64,000 bases of DNA from RBG-16-34-14 sp963798865 (GTDB lineage: Bacteria > Bacteroidota > Ignavibacteria > Ignavibacteriales > Ignavibacteriaceae), in assembly GCA_963798865.1 (NCBI GenBank), contig CAWCVZ010000038.1, forward strand, positions 11,912 through 75,911. The letters run 5' to 3'. Numbering within the stretch: the stretch's first letter is position 1; the number at the start of each line of letters is the position of its first letter. The position numbers and the translations under genes are program-made. The notes beneath the pieces are model-generated. The model saw nothing but the letters and a program-made list of their open reading frames with translations, did no database searches and was not told the origin of the DNA. Below, piece by piece: positions 46,340-55,050 of the stretch.

Positions 46340-46710
46340 GTGCCTAACTTATTATTAACCTGTATAAGTGGTTATGCATGTATATCTATATCTAGCTATT
46401 TAGCGTATACATATAGCTATTTTTTAAAAAATGCCTATATATAGCCATTATTTTATGTTTACATCTAGCCATTTCCTTTGAACATTCGAATGCTGAATAT
46501 GGAATCAAATTTTATCCCCATAATTCCTTAAATGTATTTACTTTAGATTCAAAATAACTCAATTTTCTCTTATCCGCAATAGAATTTTAGGTAAGAGACA
46601 GAATGATTTTTACTAAGATTGCTGCAATCTTGCGTGGGCGGAATTTCTGATTTTTTATTGAGCGATTGAAAAAGGGGATTAATTGTGTCCAAAGTGTCCA
46701 AATGGGGAAA
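46340..46710. repeat. ~370-bp repeat, copy 1
   Basis: Near-identical to 50170-50480: CTTATTATTAACCTGTATRA, ATTTCCTTTGAACATT, CCCCATAATTCCTTAAATG, CTTAGAATTTTAGGTAAGAG-type and TTGCGTGGGCGGAATTTCTG blocks, ending in GTGTCCAAAGTGTCCAAAT. Copy 1 has an extra ~100 bp of TAGCTATTT repeats at 46390-46470. Confidence 0.8.
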
Positions 46711-46878
46711 AGGGATATTGTGGAATAAAAGAAGGGATATTATAGGCGGGGTAATCTTGGGGACTGTGAATGATCACCGGGCTGGAAGCCCAGTGTTAGG
46801 CTTTAAGCTACCATTGGTTAATATTCACACAAACTCTAGAAGCCCGGTGTTAATCTTTGGCTGGATTGTAATCTCTTT
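46711..46878. repeat. REP-like palindromic repeats
   Basis: Inverted pieces CACCGGGCTGGAAGCCCAGT and AGAAGCCCGGTGTTAA, matching 50580-50670. Confidence 0.5.
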
Positions 46879-46938
46879 CTATTTGAAGTCAATTCCTAGT
46901 AATTTTTTTGAGGGGGTGAGGACTTTTATTGAACGGTT
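46879..46938 (-). pseudogene. Duplicate 3' end of the ABC-3C DUF2326 ATPase gene
   Basis: Reads NRSIKVLTPSKKLLGIDFK then stop. The first 14 residues equal the C-terminus of the frame at 50690-50740 of the ATPase gene. With the 370-bp repeat it shows that the end of the ABC-3C locus was duplicated, about 3.8 kb away. Confidence 0.7.
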
Positions 46939-47094
46939 ATCCTCTATCAAAGAGCACAATTATTTATGAAGGTGGGTGGGGAAAATTGGCTTTTTCATAA
47001 TATTTGGAATAAACGGGAAGTATAATCCCTATGGAAAGCATTCCTATTCCTTGTATTAATAACATTTTATACCTCTAAATGCTTTTATATTATT

Positions 47095-47178
47095 CGCCGT
47101 CGCGCGTATGAATGCCTTTTACCACACAGATCCCCTGTATAGAATTATACTTAGGCATGAATCCTTATAACATTAGGT
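47095..47178 (-). repeat. attC remnant with intron-end-like remnant
   Basis: GCATGAATCCTTATAACATT then AGGT is an attC right arm as at 44651. Next to it, on the minus strand, GGGGATCTGTGTGGT and GGCATTCATAC match the domain V-VI-like elements of the 17-22 kb region. It directly follows the kinase gene. Confidence 0.5.
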
Positions 47179-47188
47179 TTCATTCCTA

Positions 47189-47986
47189 TCAATAATTAAT
47201 TTGCTCAATGTCTAAAATATTAATATAATTATTTAGTTCCTTTGAAAAGGAAATCGAATCCTTATTATTAAAAAATAATGGAACACATAAACGAAATACG
47301 ATTGCTCTTAAAATCAATTGCTTTCTTAATAAACTTGGAAATTTTAAATGATTTAACGATTCCAAAGATTCATTTCGCCAGGCAATACTTTCAGTGACCA
47401 ATAATGTATTAGCATATTCCACAGGTCTAAAATCGGGCGAAATATCTATAACAATTGGCTTTCCAGAATTGAATAAAAAATTACTGGCAAGATCTGAATG
47501 AATTAATTGGGTTTCAAAGGTAATATTTTTGTACTGCTTAAGTAATGTAGCTATCACCTTTCGACCATGACTATAAAAACTTTGAGGAAGTTCTATTTCT
47601 TCCCATGCCACTCTACTTGATAAACTCCATGGACTTTCCCATAAATCGAATTTGGAAGGTTTCTCAATATTAGCAACAACTTTGTGAAATAAATTTGCTG
47701 CTTTAATTTTTTCTCTAATTTTATGGTCATAATATTTTCCAGTAATATATTGAGATGCTCCATAACCATTTTCAATCCAATTACCATTTTTCGACCTAAT
47801 TGGTTTTGCAATCATGATAGAAGGAGAGGCTAATGATTCTATTTCGTTAGCAATCCAAATATATCTTTCAATATCTGTAATTGGCTTTATTACAATCTCC
47901 CCTACTTTTAAAGATGAATTTTGACCACCAGATAACTTTTCATATTCATGTGAATCTGTAAATTTTTGAATAATATCATTTAACAT
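47189..47986 (-). CDS. APH/choline-kinase-like phosphotransferase (TIGR02569-like)
   Basis: 265 residues. The kinase core is visible: SGGQNSSLKVGEIVIKPI (nucleotide-binding strands with Lys), LIHSDLASNFLFNSGKP (catalytic HxDxxxxNxLF) and IVIDISPDFRPVEYAN (metal-binding IDxSP). It should phosphorylate a small hydroxyl compound with ATP or GTP; the substrate is unknown and resistance is not shown. Single minus-strand cassette gene; an attC remnant follows the stop by 11 bp and ACCTAAC lies upstream at 48013. Confidence 0.75.
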   Translation of the reverse strand: MLNDIIQKFTDSHEYEKLSGGQNSSLKVGEIVIKPITDIERYIWIANEIESLASPSIMIAKPIRSKNGNWIENGYGASQYITGKYYDHKIREKIKAANLFHKVVANIEKPSKFDLWESPWSLSSRVAWEEIELPQSFYSHGRKVIATLLKQYKNITFETQLIHSDLASNFLFNSGKPIVIDISPDFRPVEYANTLLVTESIAWRNESLESLNHLKFPSLLRKQLILRAIVFRLCVPLFFNNKDSISFSKELNNYINILDIEQINY

Positions 47987-48155
47987 TTTTCACTTATAAA
48001 TAAATCTTGAAACCTAACGATTTATATCTTACACTAAATTATTAAAAATTTAATTGTGCCTTTCCACTTACAAAAGTAATTTTTATGTGGGCTACCGACA
48101 ATAGGCAGTTTAAATAAGCCAAAAATATTTAGGAGTATTAAGTGTTGTAACTATT

Positions 48156-48563
48156 TTATAAATATTTTTTAATATAACTTCTTATTGAATTATAAATTTC
48201 TTTTTCGTTTTTATATTTATAAGCTTTTCTAGGTTTTTTAACTTTTATTACTGATGCTCCATCACCCACGTCTATGCCTCTTGATTCAATTATCAAACTA
48301 TCTCTTAAGATAATATTTATATATAATTTATATTCTGTTGGTTTTTCTTTATGGACAATTTGAATGCCCTCTTTTTCAAAAATATTTTCAATATTTGTTT
48401 CCATAGTTCTTTGTTCAGAACTATCCTTGAATGTCGTGGGGTTTTTAAACGAAATTGTTAGATATGCTTTTAAATTTTCTTTTTGCAGAGAATATGAAAA
48501 TATATTTTTAGATAATACGAAAAAGATTAATATAAAAGCGAAAAGAAATATTTTTTGTTTCAT
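48156..48563 (-). CDS. Secreted hypothetical protein
   Basis: 135 residues from ATG 48563, chosen for the GGAG 7-8 nt upstream. Signal peptide MKQKIFLFAFILIFFVLS. The mature part is lysine-rich with EKEGIQIVHKEKP and IDVGDGASVIKVKKPRK, resembling small periplasmic cassette proteins, no known family. It is followed by ~150 bp of non-coding DNA, and an attC (48601) lies upstream. Confidence 0.6.
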   Translation of the reverse strand: MKQKIFLFAFILIFFVLSKNIFSYSLQKENLKAYLTISFKNPTTFKDSSEQRTMETNIENIFEKEGIQIVHKEKPTEYKLYINIILRDSLIIESRGIDVGDGASVIKVKKPRKAYKYKNEKEIYNSIRSYIKKYL

Positions 48564-48600
48564 AAAATTCTCCAATAATTTTTATATCTTTTTATATATT

Positions 48601-48658
48601 GCCTAATAAAGGATTATGCCTCGGCAGGCTTCGGTATGAATCCCTAATAAAGTTAGGC
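48601..48658 (-). repeat. attC site
   Basis: GCCTAAT (one base off RYYYAAC) to GTTAGGC; arms AAAGGATTATGCCTCGGCA and GGCTTCGGTATGAATCCCT pair. Nearly the same sequence as 44619-44676. Confidence 0.72.
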
Positions 48659-48742
48659 TGACCTTGGTATTACATTATTTTATCTTTATAAATAACCTCT
48701 TGAAAATAAAATGATAATTGAAATTAGTGATAGTTTCATAAT

Positions 48743-49042
48743 TTATAATTTAAATACTATATACCATTCACCTTTTTGAAATAAATTACCTTCTTTTTTT
48801 ATGTATACCTTATATTTACTTTTCAAGGCATTTTCTACTAATTTACCGTATTGAAGTAAAGAATAAAAAGATCTCATTGCAAATGGTCCAACACCAAATA
48901 TTTGTACTCCTTTTTTAATTCTAAATGTAAGATACAACTGTATTTTATTTATAATATTTGGTTCTATAATAAGTAACTTGAAATCTTCTTGAGCTTGCAT
49001 TACAATAGATTCAGCATCTTCGTAATTTATTATTGTTAACAT
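48743..49042 (-). CDS. Hypothetical protein
   Basis: 99 residues, no recognised motif (MLTIINYEDAESIVMQAQED, GVQIFGVGPFAMRSFYSLL). Cassette-sized gene upstream of the attC at 48601 on the minus strand. Function unknown. Confidence 0.5.
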   Translation of the reverse strand: MLTIINYEDAESIVMQAQEDFKLLIIEPNIINKIQLYLTFRIKKGVQIFGVGPFAMRSFYSLLQYGKLVENALKSKYKVYIKKEGNLFQKGEWYIVFKL

Positions 49043-49126
49043 AAGTAGTTATCTTAATTTTTTTCTTTTATACTAAGTTCGTATTCGTCGTTGGCTTGAA
49101 ATATCTTATTAGACCGATTCTATTAA

Positions 49127-49490
49127 TTATTTCAATAACTCTTTTCTCTTTTGCCGTTCTCGCAATAGTAATACTGGTATAACAACCGCGGCTCCAATTA
49201 CTCCTGCTATCATATCATAAAAATCGAATGTATACATTGGTATATAGAGTTGAATAAATTCTGCTATGATCACAAGAGCTGCAGCATACAATGAAGTCTC
49301 AATCGGTTTAGTTTTTACTGCAAATGCCAACCAAAAAGCAAAGGTACAAGCAGCTAAAAAATTAGGTAAAACATTAAAAAGCCAAGTGAACTGAGGAAAA
49401 GATACATTAGCCCAGTTACGAATAGGGCTTACCGATATAAGCCAAAATAAAAAGCTAATTAAAGCTGCAGAAAAGAAAAAATCTATCTCG
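49127..49490 (-). CDS. VanZ-like membrane protein, start unclear
   Basis: ATG-independent frame of ~120 codons: FFFSAALISFLFWLISVSPI, then WLFNVLPNFLAACTFAFWLA, AAALVIIAEFIQLYIP and TFDFYDMIAGVIGAAVVIP. Four membrane helices and the E-x(n)-Q and FD-D-I/A motifs are typical of VanZ-like proteins. No ATG/GTG/TTG is available at the proper start (stop at ~49500), only a late TTG at 49330, so a non-standard start or a frameshift is likely. Confidence 0.6.
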
Positions 49491-49678
49491 ATTTCTATTG
49501 TAATGATTTATAGACATTGTTGTTTCATTCAAATACAGCATAGTAGAACCGCAATTAAGTTGCAGCCCACATAGTGGCAATGCCAGAACTAGAAACTTAT
49601 TTTTATTACCTCTGCCGAAGATTAGGTTCCGCAAAGTTGAACAAGATACTTTTCGCGGATCATCTACTTCAAAAATCT

Positions 49679-50167
49679 CTACCGTAATTTATATTCATTT
49701 ATTACTTCCCAAGGTTTATTTGTTTCTTTGCCAATAAAACTAACAGTGTCAAATTCAACTTCTTCCAGAGTTTTATTAAATATTTCAATAACATTTTTAT
49801 GACTATTGTCTTTTATGTTTTTAGGGTGAAGTATTGTGATATGTGGTTTAACATTAATTCTCCTCTTTTCAGAATTACCAAGTAAGTATTCCCTTAATTC
49901 AAAGTATTGATTTGCCTCTCCTACATACGGTAAATAATAGCCACCCTCTACAAACAATTTTGGCTTTGCAAAACTAATTGAAAATTTCTTTTGTGTTGTA
50001 TTTTCTAACCTATTAACTAAAATATCCCAATTGTCCACTTCATCATCGTAACATAAAGTAATGTGTGCAGGGATTAATTTAAATTGAATAGGATCAATTC
50101 TACTTCTAACAAAATCTACTGTTTCTCTCTCTTGACCTGGCAAAAATAAGCATATTTGCTTTCTCAT
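49679..50167 (-). CDS. 2'-5' RNA ligase-like (2H) phosphoesterase
   Basis: 162 residues with two HxT motifs: LIPAHITLCYDDEV and VKPHITILHPKN, the catalytic pairs of 2H phosphoesterases. Cassette gene, minus strand. Proteins of this group hydrolyse 2',3'-cyclic or 2'-5' RNA bonds. The immediate downstream sequence (49530-49678) contains attC-like pieces (GCAATTAAGTTGCAGCCCAC). Substrate unknown; an RNA-repair or signal-degrading role would fit the many RNase-like neighbours but is inference. Confidence 0.75.
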   Translation of the reverse strand: MRKQICLFLPGQERETVDFVRSRIDPIQFKLIPAHITLCYDDEVDNWDILVNRLENTTQKKFSISFAKPKLFVEGGYYLPYVGEANQYFELREYLLGNSEKRRINVKPHITILHPKNIKDNSHKNVIEIFNKTLEEVEFDTVSFIGKETNKPWEVINEYKLR

Positions 50168-50169
50168 AT

Positions 50170-50480
50170 GTTTTTTAAGCGTATAACTTATTATTAACCT
50201 GTATGAGTGGTTATGCCTGTATGTCTATATCTAGCCATTTCCTTTGAACATTTCGAATGCTGAGTATGGAATAAAATTATATCCCCATAATTTCTTAAAT
50301 GTATTTACTTTAGATTCAAAATAACTCAATTTTCTCTTATCTGCAATAGAATTTTAGGTAAGAGATAGAATGATTTTTACTAAGATTGCTGCAATCTTGC
50401 GTGGGCGGAATTTCTGATTATTTTATTGAGCGATTGAAAAGGGGCATTAATTGTGTCCAAAGTGTCCAAATTCGATGGTC
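50170..50480. repeat. ~300-bp repeat, copy 2
   Basis: Copy of 46340-46710, lacking the TAGCTATTT expansion, and ending in GTGTCCAAAGTGTCCAAAT. Followed by GTCATT-type repeats (50475-50515). Confidence 0.8.
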
Positions 50481-50627
50481 ATCAATAGTCATTCGATAGT
50501 CATTTGTGGTCATTCAATTGCATGGTATAAGGCTAAAGCCGTGATTTGTTTTTATTTTATGTCAATTTACTTTCACACAGCCTCTGGAAGTCCGGTGTTA
50601 ACCTTTGGCTGAGATGTTTGTGAAAAG

Positions 50628-52435
50628 TTAGCATAGGCACCGGACTAAAAGTCCCGGTGTTAACCTTTGATGGATGAATCCAATGGCTAATAATAATTTT
50701 TTTGAGGGGGTGAGGACTTTTATTGAACGGTTTATGACATCCTGGCGGGTGATTATGTTTCCGAATCGTTCATCGGCGGTGCCTTGCTCGTTTAGGGTGA
50801 CTATGTATTGGAATTTGTATCCTTCTTTTACTTTTATTCGCAGTATTCATATAATGAGATGAAATGGGATTTATCGAGGGAATCGAAGATGCCATCGTGG
50901 ACTAAAAAGCGGGGGGCTTTAAGGTTATTTTCTATGATATTAAATAATATTGATAAATCGTATATAAGTGTGCGTCCTTGATTTTTACCATGGGAATAGA
51001 TGTCATCCGGTAATATCGACAGCTCAATTTTCTGTTCTTTTGAATTATTTTTAATTGAAAAGGGTTCCCGGGAATCTAATGTTCCAAAAAGAATGGAATA
51101 GATCTCTGCTATGCGTTTATTGAAACGTTCTAGCTTCGCTGAATTGTTATTTATCAAATTTTTTATGTTTTCATCAAATGAAGAGGCGGAATTGTTAATC
51201 TGTAGAATTTTATCTTTTGATTGTTTATATAAATCGAGTTTGGATGATAGTTCGGCTTTTTTGTTTGTAAGAGTGTTTAGTCTTTTATATGCCGAGGTCA
51301 ATTCTGTTATTGCATTTTTGTTTGATAAATATTTTATTATTTCAGATCTTTCGTTTTCCTTGTTTGTAATTTCTTCATTTCTTTTTGTTAATATGCAACT
51401 TTAATATTTCTATTTCTTTATTGATAAAATCTTTCCTTGAGTCTATAAGATTCTTTCTAAATTCAATTACTTCATCGAGTCTTTTTTTAATCAAATCACC
51501 AAATATAGAACCGGCTTCATCATATATTGCTTTGACGCGGTCTGCTGCAGGGAAGTTTTGTTTAGTAGAATTGAAATAATCCCGTATCTTATTATTGTCG
51601 GCAGAATTCAGGAGTGAAAGGGAGTGGATTTCTGCAGTCAGTGAATCTGCTTTTTGCCGGAGTGAATCGTATTCTTTGGAAAGGTGAAATGAAGAAATAG
51701 AGCTGCTGGTTTCTTTTATCTGCGCATCAAGCCGGTTAATTTCCTTTTGAACGTGCGGCGAAATCTTTTAAGTTAAAATTTTCAGAGATTAATTGTCTGG
51801 TTGTATCGATAGTCTTTTTATAATTATCGAGCTGCTTCAGTGATTCAAAATTTTCATGTGCAATGGAATTGTTGATATCAATAAGGAAAAGATGATATTG
51901 ATTAAGAATTGTTTCCCTGGAGTTAATGAAACGAATGGGATTAGAGAATTTTTCACCGGATACTTTTTGAATTTTGATGAAGAATTTCATCAAATCGCTA
52001 TACCAGGAATCAGCATAAAAGCCGGGATATTCTTTGCGCTCAAATATTAACTTAAATAAATATTTTTGAAGGTCCCGCAGCTTATATTTTTTTCTATTTC
52101 CCATGTTATCAGAAAAATAGGCTGTAGAGGGACTATCAAAATGCCGGGAGATGGAATAAGCTTTATTGTCTATTTCGAATTCAAGAACTACATAATGATC
52201 CTTTCAACGGGGCTTTATTATAAGCACGGGCTAAACGAGAATTGTTATTGGGGTTAAAATGAGATAAGAGAGAAAAGTCGAGAAAATCCAGGAATAATGA
52301 TTTACCAATTCCGTTTAGTGATTCGTTTGAATCAAGCGGATTATCTTTAATTCCATAAATAAAATTTAACCCGGAATGAAATTCAACCGGCTGAAATAAA
52401 TTAGAGGGACCAGTATAGAGTTTATTTAGATACAT
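50628..52435 (-). pseudogene. ABC-3C ATPase (DUF2326 family), several frameshifts
   Basis: Starts MYLNKLYTGPSNLFQPVEFH, SGLNFIYGIKD, NGIGKSLFLDFLD (a Walker A-like GxGKS). Pieces continue through a coiled coil to NQGRTLIYDLSILFNII, APRFLVHDGIFDSLDKSHF and, after one more shift, VKEGYKFQYIVTLNEQGTAD and SIKVLTPSKKLL. Breaks lie near 52195, 51760, 51600, 51390 and 50850. The parts together give a ~600-residue RecN/SMC-like ATPase of the ABC three-component conflict systems. The final stop of the last frame is at 50628. Confidence 0.75.
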
Positions 52436-52652
52436 TTTTTAATTTTATTTTATTGTTATTAAGTGAAATTATGTCCAGGCAAAAAAGAAAGGTAAGAACA
52501 TCAAAAAAATTGATAATGGAAATATTGGGGTCTAATTTCTTGTAAAGCTCAATAGGTTCAATCTCTTTTACCGGGAGGAGTATTTTTATTATGTTGGCGC
52601 CGACAAATAAAGCATTAGAAGTTATTGGTTCGTATTTATTCGGAAGTATCAT
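52422..52652 (-). CDS. ABC-3C middle component 6
   Basis: 76 residues from ATG 52652: MILPNKYEPITSNALFVGAN followed by helices and the end VLTFLFCLDIISLNNNKIKL. This matches the short middle components of ABC-3C systems (start MILPxKYxPxxxSLxxxG). It overlaps the gene before by 17 nt and the ATPase after by 14 nt, so all three are translated as one operon. A longer in-frame ORF from 52808 is rejected because it lies inside the neighbour. Confidence 0.8.
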   Translation of the reverse strand: MILPNKYEPITSNALFVGANIIKILLPVKEIEPIELYKKLDPNISIINFFDVLTFLFCLDIISLNNNKIKLKNVSK

Positions 52653-53619
52653 TATAATCCAAAGATTTTTTTTGTAATAGAGAAGGTTCTTCATTTTCAA
52701 AGCGCTGACCGAAGTCGCAGTATTCAAAAAAATACATGACGATGGCTTCGCAAAGGGATAAAAAATAGGGGCAATTTTCTTTACCGGGAGGGAGAAGGGA
52801 TTCAGCAATATCCATCAAAGTCCCGATATAATTAACAGGGGTTTTTACTTCCTTAAATTTATTCCGTTTAATGAACTCTTTTTGAATTTTTAACCTAAGG
52901 GAAAATAAATCCTCCGATTTAGAATAAAAGTTTTGATTGATATACTGTTCAACAATTTCTTTTTTTCCCCAAATACCAAAATAATATTGGCGTATTTTTT
53001 CCTGTTCAGGGGGACCAAAATTAGCGGTGATTTTATTATTTAAGCGGGATAGACTTAAATCTTTAGTTTCCTGAGCCGGAGGCCCATGATTTTCACTATG
53101 AATATAATTTAATATTTCATCCAGGATTAAATAAGATCTATCATGATTATAAATTGCAGTGCGATATAGATATTCAAGATCGGCATGTACAAATAGCTTA
53201 TAATCTCTAAACCCGGATTTTTCGTGCAGAAAATTAATAATTTCGGTATAAGAGACAATCACGGGAGAAAATTTAGAATTTTTAACAGAGTTTCTTATTT
53301 TTCGTCTTACAAGCGGTGAATTAAATGCATCGGAAGAGTTTAAATAAACAACTTCCTCATAATTTTTTATTTTAGACAGAATTTTTATATCGTTTTGAAT
53401 CTCCTGAATAAATGGACTAATTGAAACGGAACGGAAGATCTTAATAAGAGTAGAGTTTTTAGCGGCAATTGCAGAAAGAGGAAGTTTATTTGTTTCAAGT
53501 TTTTCTATATTTATATCGAAGGCGATGGCTATATACTGCAAACATATCCCGTTAAATGCAGTATCATTAGGGGGTGTTGAACCCAAGGAAGATATTTCAG
53601 ACTGATTATTTCCCCTCAT
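52636..53619 (-). CDS. ABC-3C system first component
   Basis: 327 residues. NDTAFNGICLQYIAIAFDIN resembles the start of ABC-3C effector/CTD proteins, and LSAIAAKNSTLIKIFR and an ILDEILNYIHSEN region follow. It is mostly helical with no obvious nuclease motif. Position first in a three-gene overlapping operon with a middle component and a DUF2326 ATPase identifies the system. In ABC-3C systems this component is thought to be the effector or target-sensing part. The exact domain is not recognised. Confidence 0.65.
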   Translation of the reverse strand: MRGNNQSEISSLGSTPPNDTAFNGICLQYIAIAFDINIEKLETNKLPLSAIAAKNSTLIKIFRSVSISPFIQEIQNDIKILSKIKNYEEVVYLNSSDAFNSPLVRRKIRNSVKNSKFSPVIVSYTEIINFLHEKSGFRDYKLFVHADLEYLYRTAIYNHDRSYLILDEILNYIHSENHGPPAQETKDLSLSRLNNKITANFGPPEQEKIRQYYFGIWGKKEIVEQYINQNFYSKSEDLFSLRLKIQKEFIKRNKFKEVKTPVNYIGTLMDIAESLLPPGKENCPYFLSLCEAIVMYFFEYCDFGQRFENEEPSLLQKKSLDYNDTSE

Positions 53620-53730
53620 TACCTACGAGCATGATGAAATAGAAGGACTAATAAACCCTACTTAGTGACAAAAAAAGATTTAATTAACGGATAATTTTAA
53701 ATATTTTGTAAACAATAGGCAAGTAAAAAA

Positions 53731-54147
53731 ATGGTTGATCCGGAGAAATATGATGTTAAAGATTATGTGTATATAAAAATAATTGAAGAGTGTAAGAAGT
53801 ATACAGAACCTGAGGAAAAGGTTAATTATCTAAAATATATTTTATATAAATGGGAAAATAATCCGCCAAGGTTAGATCTTAATGGTACGTTAATTCCCCC
53901 TTTTGAAGTGAGAATAAAGAATAAAATACAAAGGTTAGAAATGGGAATAGAGGAAAGGGAAAATAGGAAAATGGAATGGACAGGTACTAAGGGAGAGTTT
54001 GGTCAGTTTATTATTGAGCAGTATATGGCTACTAGTAATAATTATACAAGCTTGAGAGCGGCATCTGATGATTTGTTTGAGAAGTATAGATTTAGGTGGC
54101 AGGGGTGGACTAAAGAGCAGTGCTATGATCTGGCGAAGAAGAGGTGA
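53731..54147 (+). CDS. Hypothetical protein of a mobile element
   Basis: 138 residues, charged and helical, ending GWTKEQCYDLAKKR. No recognised motif. It is divergent from the ABC-3C operon and heads a plus-strand series ending in integrase and primase genes, so it may be a regulatory or accessory mobile-element gene. Confidence 0.5.
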   Translation: MVDPEKYDVKDYVYIKIIEECKKYTEPEEKVNYLKYILYKWENNPPRLDLNGTLIPPFEVRIKNKIQRLEMGIEERENRKMEWTGTKGEFGQFIIEQYMATSNNYTSLRAASDDLFEKYRFRWQGWTKEQCYDLAKKR

Positions 54148-54281
54148 TGTTAGATTTTAATGGAACGCGGATGACGCGGATTCTTATGATTTTCGCTGAT
54201 TTTTGATTTTGAAGATTATCTGAGGGGAAAAAAAGGGAAAATCCCGGGAAAGATTTTATAGTTTCGTATTATATATTTAGA

Positions 54282-54322
54282 ACCGTCAGTTTTTGATAAA
54301 GAGGTACTGACGGTTTTTTTTT
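54282..54322 (+). terminator. Intrinsic terminator
   Basis: ACCGTCAGT and ACTGACGGT pair perfectly (9 bp) around a 15-nt loop, followed by eight or more T. It closes the transcript of the 53731 gene. Confidence 0.85.
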
Positions 54323-54387
54323 GTTAAATCCGTAATAAATACTCACTAACCACAATCTGAGTATTTCAATACGGCTTCAAAAGGAGG

Positions 54388-54726
54388 ATGTATCGTGAAA
54401 AGGGAAGAAAAAAGAGGCAGCTGGAGGAGTTGAAAGCACTTCAAAGATTAAGGGAGGGGAAATTATTAAAATTCACTCAAGCTGCGGATTATCTGGGAGT
54501 TTCGTTCAACCAGCTATATAAATTAACTAAAGGGAAAGTTATTCCATTTTATAAGGCAACCAGAAGGATAATGATGTTTTCTAAGGATGAATTGGATGAG
54601 TGGGCGTTGGCAAGTCAAAGGTCAAAAGTCAAAAGTCAAAAATCTGAAGAAAATCCAGATGAAGAAAGCGAAGAAGATGATAATGAAGATGATTTAGCAT
54701 CTCATTTGAAATTTGATTATGAGTGA
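54388..54726 (+). CDS. Excisionase-like HTH protein
   Basis: 112 residues. The helix-turn-helix of the excisionase/MerR-like (HTH_17) type is seen: LKFTQAADYLGVSFNQLYKL and TRRIMMFSKDELDEWA. The C-terminal tail SQRSKVKSQKSEE and the acidic run after it derive partly from GTCAAAA repeats inside the gene. Next to an integrase it probably controls excision of the element. A GGAGG ribosome-binding site sits just upstream of the preferred start region. Confidence 0.7.
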   Translation: MYREKGRKKRQLEELKALQRLREGKLLKFTQAADYLGVSFNQLYKLTKGKVIPFYKATRRIMMFSKDELDEWALASQRSKVKSQKSEENPDEESEEDDNEDDLASHLKFDYE

Positions 54727-54734
54727 ATTGGATA

Positions 54735-54845
54735 AGAGTATGAGCTGAGTGCAAGAGCATAGAGGTGAGCAAGTGCAAGAGCATGAGCAAGAAGAGTACG
54801 AGTACGAGTACGAGTACGAGTAAGATTACGAGGAAGAAGGGGAAG
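54735..54845. repeat. Short tandem repeats between excisionase and integrase
   Basis: GAGCAAGTGCAAGAGCAT and GAGTACGAGTACGAGTACGA tandem units. Non-coding by frame. Confidence 0.6.
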
Positions 54846-54871
54846 AACAATAAAATAAATTGAAGGAGAAT

Positions 54872-55045
54872 ATGGCTCGAATATTAATTGATAGGCCTTT
54901 GACTAAGGAGGAAAAGAAACAAATAAAGAAGGAATTAACCGAATTGTTCAGGAAGATTGAAGAGGCAAAGGAAAGGATAAGGTTAAAGGCTGCTTATAAA
55001 AATCAATCCACAGTTAAAAATAAGAAAAAGGGAAAGAATAAATAA
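54872..55045 (+). CDS. Small coiled-coil protein
   Basis: 57 residues from ATG 54872 with GAAGGAG upstream. Highly charged, helical (TKEEKKQIKKELTELFRKIE), lysine-rich end. It ends 5 nt before the integrase start, so it is co-transcribed with it. Function unknown, possibly a mobile-element accessory. Confidence 0.6.
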   Translation: MARILIDRPLTKEEKKQIKKELTELFRKIEEAKERIRLKAAYKNQSTVKNKKKGKNK

Positions 55046-55050
55046 TAATT

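Noticed and set aside
50674..50862. Plus-strand ORF with FFEGVRTFIERF and its relative near 46900
   Set aside because: Antisense of the C-terminal DUF2326 reading frame; the minus strand gives the conserved protein sequence.
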